Shown here: positions 1 to 8,832 of the stretch, one piece after another
How the letters are laid out: each line of letters begins with the position of its first letter
How positions within the stretch are numbered: the first letter of the stretch is position 1
IMG/VR virus record: IMGVR_UViG_3300042383_001130
Span: 1-21,912 of that record
DNA length: 21,912 bases
Origin: a virus
Strand: one strand, 5' to 3'
Notes under the pieces: generated by a model
Told to the model about the DNA's origin: nothing
The model's database searches: none
What the model saw: only the letters and a program-made list of their open reading frames with translations
Position numbers and translations under genes: made by a program

Positions 1-2005
1 GTGCTGCTGCATATGTGTCTAAATCATGTTCGCCAGCAGTAGTTTGTATCTCACTTAATATGTTTAGCTTGTCTAATTTATTTGGATCGTTTAGAACTTC
101 TGTAGCTAAAGAAGTCCAAGATTCACACTGAGATCCTAATATGATTGCTTCGGAAATACCTTGTGCTAATTTATTCTGTTCAGCGTTTAGAGATTTTTTA
201 GAATATTTCTTTTTCAAACCTAATTCTACAATAGAATACAAATCTTTTGTTTTATCCATGACTTTAGCGATTGCATCTTTTGCATAAACAGAAGCGTTAG
301 ATCCGACAGGACGACCTTTTTCAGTTGGAGTCGTTGTTTTTTTGATTGCGGGTTTAACTCCTGAAACTTCAGGCGTTGGAGGAGCGATAACAGGAACGCC
401 GCCAACAATTGGGTTATAATATCCCTTCTTTCTTTCTTCTACAAACTTAGCTTGAGCAGTGCCTAGCTCTTCTTTAGTTGGATAAATACCAGTTTCAATT
501 ACTCTCAACCCTTCTTCTGGAGGTAGTATTCCTAGTTCCATCATGCGCGTGACCACGCGATTAAATTGAGTCTCGTCTTTAATAGATACCTCTTCAAACT
601 TAGCGATAGGGCATTTACCTTTAAATCCCAAGTTGCGAAAAATCAATTCCATTTCAGGCTGTAGAAAATCATTCAAGAAAGCTTTTCTAGCTTCCTTTAA
701 TCTTTCGAAAAATACTTGAGCTTTTACAGTTGTGTTTGCAAACTTTTCTGAACCGATAAGAATGTTCTGCAATCCTTCTTTAATGTCCTCATTAACGACT
801 TTATACTTTTCATATCCTAAAACTTTATTCATATCTGGGATAATGAACTCAGCTTTTGTTGTATAATCTGCAACTAGAACGCGACCAACAGATTGATTGC
901 TCAAAAGACTTTGCATCGCTTTTATATTCTTGTGATTAATACCTCCTTTAGCTGGTTCGCTACCCATAGTTATCAATAGAATGACATTCTCAATTGTGCG
1001 GCAAATAGCTTGATCAATCTTTTTCATTTCCATCTTAAAATTGATATCATCAAGAACGGCAAAACCAAAAGGTATAGCAAAAGGTTCGTAATCTTGCTTC
1101 TTATAAAAAGAATAAATAATATCTGTAGGATTCAATTGAATTTTAAGCCCATCTCTTGCCCATTGACCCAATCTGATTTTTTCTTTTGTATCGTTGTCTA
1201 AACTATCAAACACAACTTTGTCATGATCGTTTTTAGGCGATCTAAGTCTTTCTAATTCGTATTCAGAAAGTATTTTTTGATAAACAATTTGATGCCAAGA
1301 ACTTGTGTGATTTGTTGTTAAATAATATGGATTGAGAAGTGTGTATTGAACTGGAATTAAATTCTTTACGTCGTATGACGTAGGATAATTATACAATTTA
1401 ATATCTGTATTATAAGACGCTCCATCATATGAAGCGTATGTTTCTAGAATTTTTTGAAAATCGTCGATATTAAATTTAGCATTTATCTTGTAAAAGAAAA
1501 CATTACCACTGCGATAATACTCGCGGAAGTATTGATCTTTAACATTCCACATCCTTGTATACTTCATCCATTTTGAGAAAAAGTCTTTTGATTTTTGACT
1601 TCCACCTTCTAAATATATTTCAGCATTAGCAAATTCAGACATAATATCAACAGCATTTCTAAAAATAGCTATATTTGCATAAGCTTTCTGGCATAATTCT
1701 ATAGCGTCACGAATATTATATCCGTTAATAGAAGTTTCGAACGGCAACATTCCTTCTCTAATGTTTCCATATTTATAAATTTTTGGTCCTACATAAGCCA
1801 AATTTCTGCGTAAATTAGTAGATTCTCCTCCTCCACTTCTTTCATAACTAGAAGCTTTAGCCTCTTGTTGATAGAATGGATCACCAACTAAAGAAGGTTC
1901 AGAAGCATTATCTCTTAACATAGCGTCAAGCGGCTCAGACTGCCCTTCTTGAGCTTTAGAGAATTTGCCCCAATAATCTGATCTTTTATTATATTTGCGA
2001 CTCAT
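1..2005 (-). CDS. Portal protein, gp20-like (partial, runs off left edge)
   Basis: The reading frame starts at the ATG complementary to 2003-2005 (MSRKYNKRSDYWGKF) and stays open to base 1, giving at least 668 residues without a stop. The C-terminus lies outside the window. Portal proteins form the dodecameric ring at the capsid vertex through which DNA is pumped and to which the terminase docks. The call rests on length, a mixed alpha/beta sequence of T4 gp20 character (an SYDVKNLIPVQYTLLNPYYL stretch near residue 205; KMEMKKIDQAICRTIENVIL near 310) and position directly downstream of the large terminase in the same orientation. The visible end is rich in K/T/P (about residues 560-600), typical of a flexible portal tail. 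No Shine-Dalgarno is visible; the leader reads TAACTATTATTAAC before ATG. The family assignment is from sequence character and synteny, not an alignment. Confidence 0.8.
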   Translation of the reverse strand, partial: MSRKYNKRSDYWGKFSKAQEGQSEPLDAMLRDNASEPSLVGDPFYQQEAKASSYERSGGGESTNLRRNLAYVGPKIYKYGNIREGMLPFETSINGYNIRDAIELCQKAYANIAIFRNAVDIMSEFANAEIYLEGGSQKSKDFFSKWMKYTRMWNVKDQYFREYYRSGNVFFYKINAKFNIDDFQKILETYASYDGASYNTDIKLYNYPTSYDVKNLIPVQYTLLNPYYLTTNHTSSWHQIVYQKILSEYELERLRSPKNDHDKVVFDSLDNDTKEKIRLGQWARDGLKIQLNPTDIIYSFYKKQDYEPFAIPFGFAVLDDINFKMEMKKIDQAICRTIENVILLITMGSEPAKGGINHKNIKAMQSLLSNQSVGRVLVADYTTKAEFIIPDMNKVLGYEKYKVVNEDIKEGLQNILIGSEKFANTTVKAQVFFERLKEARKAFLNDFLQPEMELIFRNLGFKGKCPIAKFEEVSIKDETQFNRVVTRMMELGILPPEEGLRVIETGIYPTKEELGTAQAKFVEERKKGYYNPIVGGVPVIAPPTPEVSGVKPAIKKTTTPTEKGRPVGSNASVYAKDAIAKVMDKTKDLYSIVELGLKKKYSKKSLNAEQNKLAQGISEAIILGSQCESWTSLATEVLNDPNKLDKLNILSEIQTTAGEHDLDTYAAA

Positions 2006-2025
2006 GTTAATAATAGTTACACATT

Positions 2026-2042
2026 GTCACTTTAAAAGTGAC
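2026..2042. repeat. Short perfect inverted repeat between terminase and portal
   Basis: GTCACTTT and AAAGTGAC face each other around a single A in the 47-nt gap between the terminase stop and the portal start. The T-run lies on the plus-strand side (2043-2047), so on the transcribed minus strand the hairpin is preceded by A's and not followed by U's. That argues against a terminator for the terminase transcript. An operator or an mRNA-processing or stability hairpin ahead of portal is possible. Confidence 0.4.
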
Positions 2043-2052
2043 TTTTTAACTT

Positions 2053-3918
2053 TTAAGCTATAAACATTGGTTCAAAAGTTTCAGTCATATCTTCAACTTG
2101 AGTATTATTCATGTCGAAATAAATCTTACACAACCAATTACCTAATACTAATGCTGAGTAACTATCTTTTCTAGGTTTATCTGGTCCAGACTTACGTTTA
2201 AGGTTCGCTGGAAGATCAAAGTTCTGCATACCTTGAGCAGATGTTGTTATTTGTATGAGAGCGCATTCTGTTTTAGTTAACAATATCATATCAGTTAAAT
2301 GTTCTACAAAATCAATCATTTTAGCTTCTTCATTTTCTTTTTCAGTGTCCAAAGCGTTAGAGAATTTTAAATCTGTAATACCAATACGCTTTTTAGTTTG
2401 ACTTCTGAAATTATCATCAATAGCTCTACTAGCGAAATATGTACGGCGATGATCGAAATTCGCTTGTAACAACTCATTCGCTAATCGTATCCAACCTGAA
2501 GTTGGTTTTCTTAAGAAAACGTATTTATAATCTGATCTGTTGTATTCAGTTTTTGCAGAATATAAATTTTGAGCATATTCTTCGGGTCTTTCGAATTCTG
2601 TTACCATTGATTTCAAATTTATTTTAGCATCCTTAAACAATTCGCTTTCATTGCAAGAATTCATGAACTGAACGCCGCCGTTATAGTCCATGCAGATCGC
2701 TATGATATTAAAGTTCTGCAATAGATATAAGAAATATTTAATATGATCTTTTAAAGAAGATCCAGAGAGAGCGTAAGAATGAATTAAAGTATTAATTTGT
2801 TTTTCTTTATCTATTTTTAATACTTGAATGGCAAAATCATCTGATGATTCAGTTTCTGACCAAGAAGGATCTACCGCCAATATATATTCATCTTCTGGAT
2901 TACCAACCACCTCAACGGCAGGAAGCTCACCATCAGGAACAGTGCATAACGCCATCTTAGATATTTTAAAATAGCCAGAACTATCATCACTAAACTGTGC
3001 GCCGAACTCTCGCAAAAACTGCGACTCACTCATTGTCGATTTTGCTTGATTAATTAGATTTTGATCGTACAACTGAACTGGAGCGCAGTCATAAGAGAAC
3101 TGCATAATACAACGCTTAGTCTTTTCTTTGTTTTTAGGGTTAGATATTAGATTTTCATACTGCTCGTATAATTTATACAAGTATTCAAATTTAAAAGACG
3201 CTGAAGATAATGCTATTAATTTATTGTTAGGCCAGATATACCTATCTTCTTCAGTCATTTCTCCTTTATTAATCAATTGGGTTTCAAGATTATAAAGTTC
3301 TTCTCTTTGAGTCGGGTTTTGAACGACGGATAAGAAGGGAATAATGACTTCGTTATAAATACGTTCAGGCATCAATAAAAACTCATCAATAATAATACGA
3401 TGAAAACGAAAACCACGAAGCTTTTCGCCATCACCTAATGGCAATGCACGAATGCGACTTTTACCAATCTCCATTACCCATTCATCGTTAGACTTGGATA
3501 TTTTTGTAATACATTGTTTTAAAAGATAAGCTTCAGGTTTAGCAGCGATGTCTTCTATCTTTTTAAATATCATTTTTGACTGACGAAATGATCGGGATAA
3601 TATACCTGTTTCAACTCCTTGATTTAATATAGCATCAAGTACGGCGTAAATACCAGTAGTATAAGACTTACTCATACCACGCGACCACACGCCCAAAAAA
3701 TAATCACTTTCCAACATGCCTTTAATAGCCATATGTTGAAAAGGAAACAGTTTGACACCAGTTATTAAATCAGTAGCAAAAGTAGTATTGTTGCGAAGAA
3801 ATTGATAAAACAATAACTTCGCTTCTCTCTCTTCTATATATCCAGGTATCTTCGCTAATTCCTCATTGGAAATTAACTGCGACTTCCTTGGTACTTGGTT
3901 GCCAATTTCCCAGCTCAT
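2053..3918 (-). CDS. Terminase large subunit, gp17-like packaging ATPase/nuclease
   Basis: This is the motor that pumps phage DNA into the prohead and cuts concatemers. Its 621 aa match the T4 gp17 class. The N-terminal ATPase has an adenine-binding region (LFPFQHMAIKG, about 57-67), a degenerate Walker A (WSRGMSKS, 78-85; SRG-x-SKS rather than GxxxxGKT), Walker B IIIDE (175-179) and a coupling motif LSSAS (about 237-241). The C-terminal RNase H-like nuclease shows ILAVDPSWSE (D350) and ICMDYNGG (D411) as metal-binding acidic candidates, with a further acidic patch near the end (VEHLTDMILL). The start overlaps the end of the upstream nuclease gene by 56 nt; the next in-frame Met is near residue 63, after conserved sequence, so the overlapping start is preferred. 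Portal follows 47 nt downstream. Confidence 0.93.
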   Translation of the reverse strand: MSWEIGNQVPRKSQLISNEELAKIPGYIEEREAKLLFYQFLRNNTTFATDLITGVKLFPFQHMAIKGMLESDYFLGVWSRGMSKSYTTGIYAVLDAILNQGVETGILSRSFRQSKMIFKKIEDIAAKPEAYLLKQCITKISKSNDEWVMEIGKSRIRALPLGDGEKLRGFRFHRIIIDEFLLMPERIYNEVIIPFLSVVQNPTQREELYNLETQLINKGEMTEEDRYIWPNNKLIALSSASFKFEYLYKLYEQYENLISNPKNKEKTKRCIMQFSYDCAPVQLYDQNLINQAKSTMSESQFLREFGAQFSDDSSGYFKISKMALCTVPDGELPAVEVVGNPEDEYILAVDPSWSETESSDDFAIQVLKIDKEKQINTLIHSYALSGSSLKDHIKYFLYLLQNFNIIAICMDYNGGVQFMNSCNESELFKDAKINLKSMVTEFERPEEYAQNLYSAKTEYNRSDYKYVFLRKPTSGWIRLANELLQANFDHRRTYFASRAIDDNFRSQTKKRIGITDLKFSNALDTEKENEEAKMIDFVEHLTDMILLTKTECALIQITTSAQGMQNFDLPANLKRKSGPDKPRKDSYSALVLGNWLCKIYFDMNNTQVEDMTETFEPMFIA

Positions 3919-4822
3919 TATCTAAAAAATACTGTATATCCACCTGCCATACTGACTTACCATGATATAATAATTTTGGTATAATATCTAAAGATTTGTT
4001 TCTACTACCAGTGAATATAAATTGTATATGCCTTGGATATTTATGGCATAAAGAACGCATATTATGAAAAACATATTCTAAATTTGTTTTTCTATTGTAT
4101 TTGCGCTGATTTATTAGTATGCTACTTATACTGCTTTCAATAACCACAAATAAATAACAATTCAATTCAACTGCTTTTATAACTTCCTTCTCAAATCTTT
4201 CTATTCCAGAAGCCATAGTGCCTAGAAAATCAGATTCGCTTTTTCTATCAACGAATGTATTAGTAAAATATTTTTTATCAGCGATTAGATAATCTCCTAC
4301 AAATATTTTTTCTATTTTAGACTTAGGGAATTCCAATGCGTCCTGTTCTCTAGTATCAATAAGTATCGGCAAATGAGATACATCTGTTTTATTAAAAGCT
4401 TCTGGTAAATTTTTATTATATAAAGGCTCAATATTTAAAAGCTTACATGCATTAGTATAAGAACTAAAATACTTCTTATAAATATTTAAACTCGGCAAAT
4501 CAAGAGTTATCACTTCATTATGAAACGGCGCAAAATGATATTGTTTTTCATCTACCCTCTTTTTTAGCAGTTCAATGCATTTTGTTTTAACTGTTTCTTC
4601 GTTAGATGCAGCTTCCCACTTCAGAAACTCTGTATAATCAAGAAACTCGGTTTCAAAATATTGTTTTTTATTTTTAAAAGGTATTTGTTGGCGATAATAA
4701 AGAGAGTTTCTCGGATAATGCGTGCAATAATACTCTGCTTGATAAAGGTTATGCTTTTTTAAATGGGCATGAAAAGACTTATCGTTATTAAAAGATTCGC
4801 TACAGATTTTACACTGAATCAT
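3863..4822 (-). CDS. C2H2 zinc finger + ERCC4-type nuclease
   Basis: A 319-aa protein with two recognisable parts. Residues 4-24 form a classical C2H2 finger (C4-x2-C7-x12-H20-x3-H24). Residues about 150-290 are an ERCC4/XPF-like nuclease: LIDTREQ (D156, R158, E159), VGDYLIAD (D177) and VDRKSESDF (D192, R193, K194, D198). These correspond to the GDx(n)ERKxxxD signature, with D in place of E in 'ERK'. ERCC4 nucleases cut branched or flap DNA next to ds/ss junctions. Lying between a 356-aa unknown and the terminase suggests a role in trimming replication or recombination intermediates before packaging, which is an inference. The start overlaps the preceding stop as ATGA (4819-4822), implying translational coupling. 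The segment between the finger and nuclease (about 40-145) is unrecognised. Confidence 0.8.
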   Translation of the reverse strand: MIQCKICSESFNNDKSFHAHLKKHNLYQAEYYCTHYPRNSLYYRQQIPFKNKKQYFETEFLDYTEFLKWEAASNEETVKTKCIELLKKRVDEKQYHFAPFHNEVITLDLPSLNIYKKYFSSYTNACKLLNIEPLYNKNLPEAFNKTDVSHLPILIDTREQDALEFPKSKIEKIFVGDYLIADKKYFTNTFVDRKSESDFLGTMASGIERFEKEVIKAVELNCYLFVVIESSISSILINQRKYNRKTNLEYVFHNMRSLCHKYPRHIQFIFTGSRNKSLDIIPKLLYHGKSVWQVDIQYFLDNELGNWQPSTKEVAVNFQ

Positions 4823-5889
4823 ATAGCATCTTCTTTAGAAATTCCTAAAATTCTAGCTTTCCATGAAGACATATTCTCTAAACGATCAGCTTCCTCCTTA
4901 ATAGTGCGCTTTTGCATATCGGCAATTTGAATCATCATTTTGCGTTCTTGCTCGTCTTGAAAAAGCTCTACAAGGTTAAGTATAGAAGCGTTCTTCTGAT
5001 GCGTTTGCTCTACTCTCTTGGACCGTTCGCCATTGAGCTTTTGAATACTCTTGTCTATACGCCCAGCGCACTGATTGTATTCTTCAGAGATCGTCTTAAG
5101 AACCTCAGTTAGACGCATTGTGAAGTCTTTCTGATCTTGCGTCTCATTGAACATATCATTTATCTTGTTTTTCTTAATATCGATCTGTCTTAGATTGATA
5201 TAGTCCATGCAAACATTAATATACAAATTAATTTCATCAACAGTCAAGTCAGGCTTATCCCAAACAGAGCGCACGAATTCCGCTTCGAATAATTCTTTAT
5301 CTATAGAGCTATTATATGAGTCGTAATTGCCAACAAATCTTGGACTTGATAAATAATTCAATAATTTTTCCATCCATTTTCTATGTTGCAAAGATAATTT
5401 TTCTTCAGAAATGTTTTGGCCGCACCATTTATTCGCTTTATTGATTACCGTTCTGATTGAGCGTGGAACAGAGTATTTGTCGCCAACTCCAGATTCGTTA
5501 TCTACAAGATAATCAGGATATTTTTCTTTTATGTATTTTTGAACGGCTCTATACTCAGGTGTAATAAAAATATTAAAGTTTTCAAGGCCCAGAAATTTTT
5601 CATGGAATATTAACTCTGTTACTTGCCTAGGAGTTATTCTTGTTTTAATGTTTTGTTCAATAAATTCACAATTTTCTTTTGATAGTATTTCTATTGTTTG
5701 TGTGGGCTTTGGCTTTTCTTGTTTTTTAACAAATCCAGTTGTTAAAAGAAAGTCTCTAACCAGTTTTGCCTCTTTAGATCTACCCGTTAAATCTTCACGA
5801 TTATAAAGTAGATTAGCGAGGACGACGTAGTCTTGAATTCCTTCGTTAATCTTCTTTAATATAAATGCTTTATTTTCGTCTGTTAACAT
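4819..5889 (-). CDS. Hypothetical 356-aa protein, candidate DNA-binding/small-terminase-position protein
   Basis: Not recognised as a named family. The N-terminus seems to contain two related helical modules. One is at about residues 1-50 (INEGIQDYVVLANLLYN..., then DLTGRSKEAKLVRDFL). The other is at about 70-125 (IKTRITPRQVTELIFHEKFLG..., then TPEYRAVQKYIKEKYPDY). Both have the form of a helix-turn-helix-like unit. The C-terminal third (about 240-340) is strongly charged and helical (long K/E/Q/R runs with heptad-like hydrophobics), consistent with a coiled coil. A DNA-binding N-terminus plus an oligomerising coiled coil, two genes upstream of the large terminase, fits a small-terminase-like role, but no motif proves it. 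It starts 1 nt after the sigma gene's stop and overlaps the next gene by 4 nt (ATGA). Confidence 0.65.
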   Translation of the reverse strand: MLTDENKAFILKKINEGIQDYVVLANLLYNREDLTGRSKEAKLVRDFLLTTGFVKKQEKPKPTQTIEILSKENCEFIEQNIKTRITPRQVTELIFHEKFLGLENFNIFITPEYRAVQKYIKEKYPDYLVDNESGVGDKYSVPRSIRTVINKANKWCGQNISEEKLSLQHRKWMEKLLNYLSSPRFVGNYDSYNSSIDKELFEAEFVRSVWDKPDLTVDEINLYINVCMDYINLRQIDIKKNKINDMFNETQDQKDFTMRLTEVLKTISEEYNQCAGRIDKSIQKLNGERSKRVEQTHQKNASILNLVELFQDEQERKMMIQIADMQKRTIKEEADRLENMSSWKARILGISKEDAI

Positions 5890-5890
5890 A

Positions 5891-6604
5891 TTAAGATGAG
5901 AATATATCGTTTTCTTTTAATAACAATTGAGCTTTCACATACAACATTTTTTTTAAATTTTTTATTTGTTTGTAACCCGCTTTTCTTCCTTTTTCGCTTG
6001 TTTTGAATTTTAGTATTTGGGCTACTTGATCATCGCTAAGATTGTCTATAAAAAACATTTTATAAATAAAGAAATGCTTATCTCCTAAATTATTTTTCAT
6101 TAAACCATGAAGTTTACTTTCAGCATTTTTATAATCATAGCTTATGCTTGATTCACAATTCATAAAATAATTTTTATGGTTCTCTAAACTTACGGTCATC
6201 TTGACATCGTAAGCGGATTTTTTTACTTTCTCCCATTTAGCGTATAATGGACATTCATTACATTGTTTGCCGCTAGTTGTAAAACCACATGACATTTCTA
6301 TTCCAGAATCACCTTCTTTATTTTGATTAAATGGACAAGACAAACAAGGACGCGCAAAACTTGTATAATTATTGCGTATAATATTTCTAATTTGATTCGT
6401 GACTATACGATTCACCCAAGGTTCAATCGCTCGCGATTGATCCCATAGATGCCATTTTTTATATATATGAAGTTTAATGACTTGCTCTATATCTTCAAAA
6501 TCAAACCAAGTAATCGCTTTTAACTTCCACTTGTTTCTGCGCTTTTTGATTACTTGGTTAATAATCTCATACATGTCTTCAAAATTTTTCTTTTTACGAT
6601 TCAT
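5891..6604 (-). CDS. Phage late sigma factor (gp55-like) with cysteine-rich insertion
   Basis: A 237-aa sigma-70-type factor. Residues about 30-80 look like region 2: WFDFEDIEQVIKLHIYKKWHLWD, then IEPWVNRIVTNQIRNIIRNNY, the core-binding and -10-recognition helices. Residues about 185-228 look like a region 4 helix-turn-helix (DNLSDDQVAQILKFKTSEKGRKAGYKQIKNLKKML). Between them is a Cys cluster (C87, C90, C106, C115, C118), which could bind zinc and is not part of ordinary ECF factors. In T4, gp55 directs RNA polymerase to TATAAATA late promoters. Such boxes occur in this window upstream of the GT4 gene and upstream of endonuclease VII, so this protein is the likely late sigma. Its start overlaps the zinc-ribbon gene's end by 11 nt. 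An ECF-type regulator is the alternative. Confidence 0.75.
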   Translation of the reverse strand: MNRKKKNFEDMYEIINQVIKKRRNKWKLKAITWFDFEDIEQVIKLHIYKKWHLWDQSRAIEPWVNRIVTNQIRNIIRNNYTSFARPCLSCPFNQNKEGDSGIEMSCGFTTSGKQCNECPLYAKWEKVKKSAYDVKMTVSLENHKNYFMNCESSISYDYKNAESKLHGLMKNNLGDKHFFIYKMFFIDNLSDDQVAQILKFKTSEKGRKAGYKQIKNLKKMLYVKAQLLLKENDIFSS

Positions 6605-6998
6605 CTATGTCTTGTATTGGGCGCGAACTACACTCCTTCAACGACTGACTTAAAAATTCTTCTTTAGTGAGTTTTCTATAATTAGAATTCGGTCTTGAAC
6701 TTATTCTTTCACTCTGATCGACTGGAGGAGCGTTAAATAAATCTTTTCCTAAATATTTATTACCTGCTGGTTTTTCTATTTCGTATGAAAGTTTCGATGG
6801 TCTGACGAAGACAGTGGGAATACCATCTTCATCGACTTCTGTATTTTGTTTGCGAGAGGTAGATCTCGATTGTAGTGAATTTTGTAAAGTCGGTTTACTG
6901 ATGTTTGCAAATCCTCCCAAAGAAACCCCACAGTTAGTACAGAATTTAGAGCCTTGGGCATGTTTTGTTCCGCAACTTGAACAGTAAATATTACTCAT
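6594..6998 (-). CDS. Small zinc-ribbon protein
   Basis: A 134-aa protein with an N-terminal zinc ribbon (C6-x2-C9 and C20-x2-C23: YCSSCGTKHAQGSKFCTNCG), like the 'zinc-ribbon domain' proteins common in bacteria and phages. The rest (about 30-134) is low in predicted structure, rich in S/K/R/P/N, and ends in an acidic DIDES. Function unknown. Its place directly upstream of a sigma factor that carries its own Cys cluster makes a transcription-related partner role possible, but this is only inferred. It sits in the operon PhoH -> zinc ribbon -> sigma, 10 nt after the PhoH stop and overlapping the sigma start by 11 nt. A shorter reading frame inside it in another phase is a shadow. Confidence 0.75.
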   Translation of the reverse strand: MSNIYCSSCGTKHAQGSKFCTNCGVSLGGFANISKPTLQNSLQSRSTSRKQNTEVDEDGIPTVFVRPSKLSYEIEKPAGNKYLGKDLFNAPPVDQSERISSRPNSNYRKLTKEEFLSQSLKECSSRPIQDIDES

Positions 6999-7008
6999 AG
7001 TTATTATA

Positions 7009-7758
7009 TCAATGAATGTTTGTTTTATCTAATCTCTTAAGAGAATGAACGATGTATTTAAGAATCTCACTACGCATAATATCTTCTTCATTGAATTCGA
7101 AACAATAAATACCCCTTTCTTCACTGTCTTTATTATTAAATAAATCATAGATTTTCATGAAACCAGATTTGTTTCCAATGTCTGATTGCATAGCGTCTCC
7201 GCAGATAAACATTTTAGTATTCTCGCCAATACGAGTGAGAAGAGTAATCAATTCCTTGCTGCTATAGTTCTGAGATTCGTCTGCAATAATGATCTTCTCG
7301 TTCCATGTGGCACCTCGTAAGAAGTTGACAGGCAAAGCCTCTATAATGCCACTAGTTTCAAGATATTTTGATTGAGACATCGGGATAAGCTCATCCAACT
7401 TATCATACAGCGGTATCATAAAAGGATTAAACTTTTCATCTACAGTTCCAGGCAAAGAACCTAATCCTCTTTCTCCAGACTCAACGATTGTTCTAATGTA
7501 TTTGATCTCGTACTTTGAATTCATATTCAACATATGCAATGCACAATAAACAGCCAAAAACGTTTTAGAACTTCCAGCCGGTCCATTAATAAAAACAATT
7601 TTAGTATTTTTATCAAAAGCTATTTGAGCAAAACTTTTTTGCTTGTCTGTTAAATTAAAATTCTTAATTGTTAATTTAGTCGATTTGAAACTATTATTTG
7701 AGATAATGTCGTTCAGATCGTGTTTTTCTTTTTGAATTTTTTTCTTTTTGATTGACAT
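7009..7758 (-). CDS. phoH: PhoH-family ATPase
   Basis: 249 aa, matching the single-domain PhoH family frequent in marine and other environmental phages. Walker A is GPAGSSKT (59-66). Walker B is IIIADESQN (D160, E161), followed by a helix and an 'ITLLTRIGENTKMFICGD' sensor-like segment. This is the superfamily-1-helicase-like core (QKSFAQIAFDKNTKIVFINGPAG; Q-motif-like Q40). PhoH proteins bind ATP, and RNA helicase or ribonuclease activity has been proposed; their role in phage infection is unsettled. The N-terminal 25 residues are lysine-rich. It is the first gene of the minus-strand packaging operon, divergent from the GT4 gene across a 27-nt gap. Confidence 0.9.
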   Translation of the reverse strand: MSIKKKKIQKEKHDLNDIISNNSFKSTKLTIKNFNLTDKQKSFAQIAFDKNTKIVFINGPAGSSKTFLAVYCALHMLNMNSKYEIKYIRTIVESGERGLGSLPGTVDEKFNPFMIPLYDKLDELIPMSQSKYLETSGIIEALPVNFLRGATWNEKIIIADESQNYSSKELITLLTRIGENTKMFICGDAMQSDIGNKSGFMKIYDLFNNKDSEERGIYCFEFNEEDIMRSEILKYIVHSLKRLDKTNIH

Positions 7759-7785
7759 ACTATAAATAAATTTACACTATTATAT
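7759..7785. promoter_or_regulatory. Divergent intergenic promoter region with T4-late-like TATAAATA box
   Basis: Only 27 nt separate divergent PhoH (minus) and GT4 (plus) starts. On the plus strand TATAAATA at 7761-7768 matches the T4 late promoter consensus exactly and would start transcription near 7775, about 11 nt before the GT4 ATG. On the minus strand TATATAAT (about 7781-7788) is a possible -10 for the packaging operon. No Shine-Dalgarno is apparent on either side; the leaders are A/T only. Confidence 0.5.
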
Positions 7786-8832
7786 ATGATTTTTCACTGT
7801 TTGAGCGTTCCTTACTCGCCTACTAGAAAAGATGTTTCATTATGTGCTTTTGTGCAAAAAGTTTATAAGTTTTGCGACGAAATGACTAAGAGGGGCCATA
7901 CTGTTTATCATTATGGTCATGAAAACTCTATTGTTAATTGCACAGAACATATTAATGTTACTAATAATGATATATTAATTAATAGCTATGGCAACTTAAA
8001 TGATTGGAAGGTTAAAGGTTTTGATCAAAACGTTAATACAAAAGCGGTTAATGCGTTTAATGACAATTGTGTTACAGAGTTAAACAAAAGAATAAAATCA
8101 AGTAATGAATTTATATTATGCTGGTTTGGGTTCGCGCATGAACCATGTGTTAAACACTTTTATGATAAAACTATAGTAGTAGAACCAAGCATAGGTTATG
8201 ATAGCATGTTCGCGCCAATTAAGATATTTGAAACATATAGTCAAATGCATAAAATGCACGGTCATTCTAAAACACACGTTGAATTAGGATGCGAATATGT
8301 TGTTTATCCCGGCTTTGATCCTGAAGACTTCATATACAAAAAACAAAAATCAAATACAGCATTATTTTTAGGCAGAATTATAGAAGATAAAGGCGCACAA
8401 CTTGCTTATGATATCTGCAATCACGTTGAACAAGATATTATATTTGCAGGACCAAACATACTGAATCTTAAAGAGACTAAACATTGTAAATTTGCAGGAT
8501 TCGTTGGTCCTATTGAACGAATGAATTTACTAAGCGATGCGAAATTTTTATTTGCTCCTTCGTTGTTTATGGAACCTTGTAACTGGACGGTTATTGAAGC
8601 TCAATTTTCAGGAACGCCTACTATTACAACGAATTTCGGCGGCTTTACCGAAACGGTATTGCAAGGAGAAACTGGATTAAGATGCTCTACTACAAACGAT
8701 ATGATATACGCCACTCAAAATATAGATAAGCTTATCAATCCTGAAAATTGTTATAAAAATGCTATTTCTAGATTTAATTTAAAAGCGCAATGTGATTATT
8801 ATGAATATATTTTTAAATCATTAATGATATGA
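7786..8832 (+). CDS. Glycosyltransferase, GT4 family (GT-B fold)
   Basis: 348 aa. The C-terminal half carries the GT4 nucleotide-sugar-binding pattern: GRIIEDKG (196-203), IIFAGP (218-223), then FMEPCNWTVIEAQFSGTPTI with the E-x7-E pair E263/E271, and FGGFTETV. The N-terminal acceptor domain (MIFHCLSVPYSP.., KVYKFCDEMTKRGHTVYHYGHE) shows the usual glycine-poor start of such enzymes. It should transfer a sugar from an NDP-donor; neither donor nor acceptor can be read from the sequence. It stands apart from the other glycan genes on the plus strand, coupled by an ATGA overlap (8829-8832) to the cytidylyltransferase, so the two probably act together. Confidence 0.85.
   Translation: MIFHCLSVPYSPTRKDVSLCAFVQKVYKFCDEMTKRGHTVYHYGHENSIVNCTEHINVTNNDILINSYGNLNDWKVKGFDQNVNTKAVNAFNDNCVTELNKRIKSSNEFILCWFGFAHEPCVKHFYDKTIVVEPSIGYDSMFAPIKIFETYSQMHKMHGHSKTHVELGCEYVVYPGFDPEDFIYKKQKSNTALFLGRIIEDKGAQLAYDICNHVEQDIIFAGPNILNLKETKHCKFAGFVGPIERMNLLSDAKFLFAPSLFMEPCNWTVIEAQFSGTPTITTNFGGFTETVLQGETGLRCSTTNDMIYATQNIDKLINPENCYKNAISRFNLKAQCDYYEYIFKSLMI

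Noticed and set aside
1010-2627. Short plus-strand frames within the portal and terminase genes
   Set aside because: Antisense to long, motif-bearing genes; AT-rich shadow frames without start signals.
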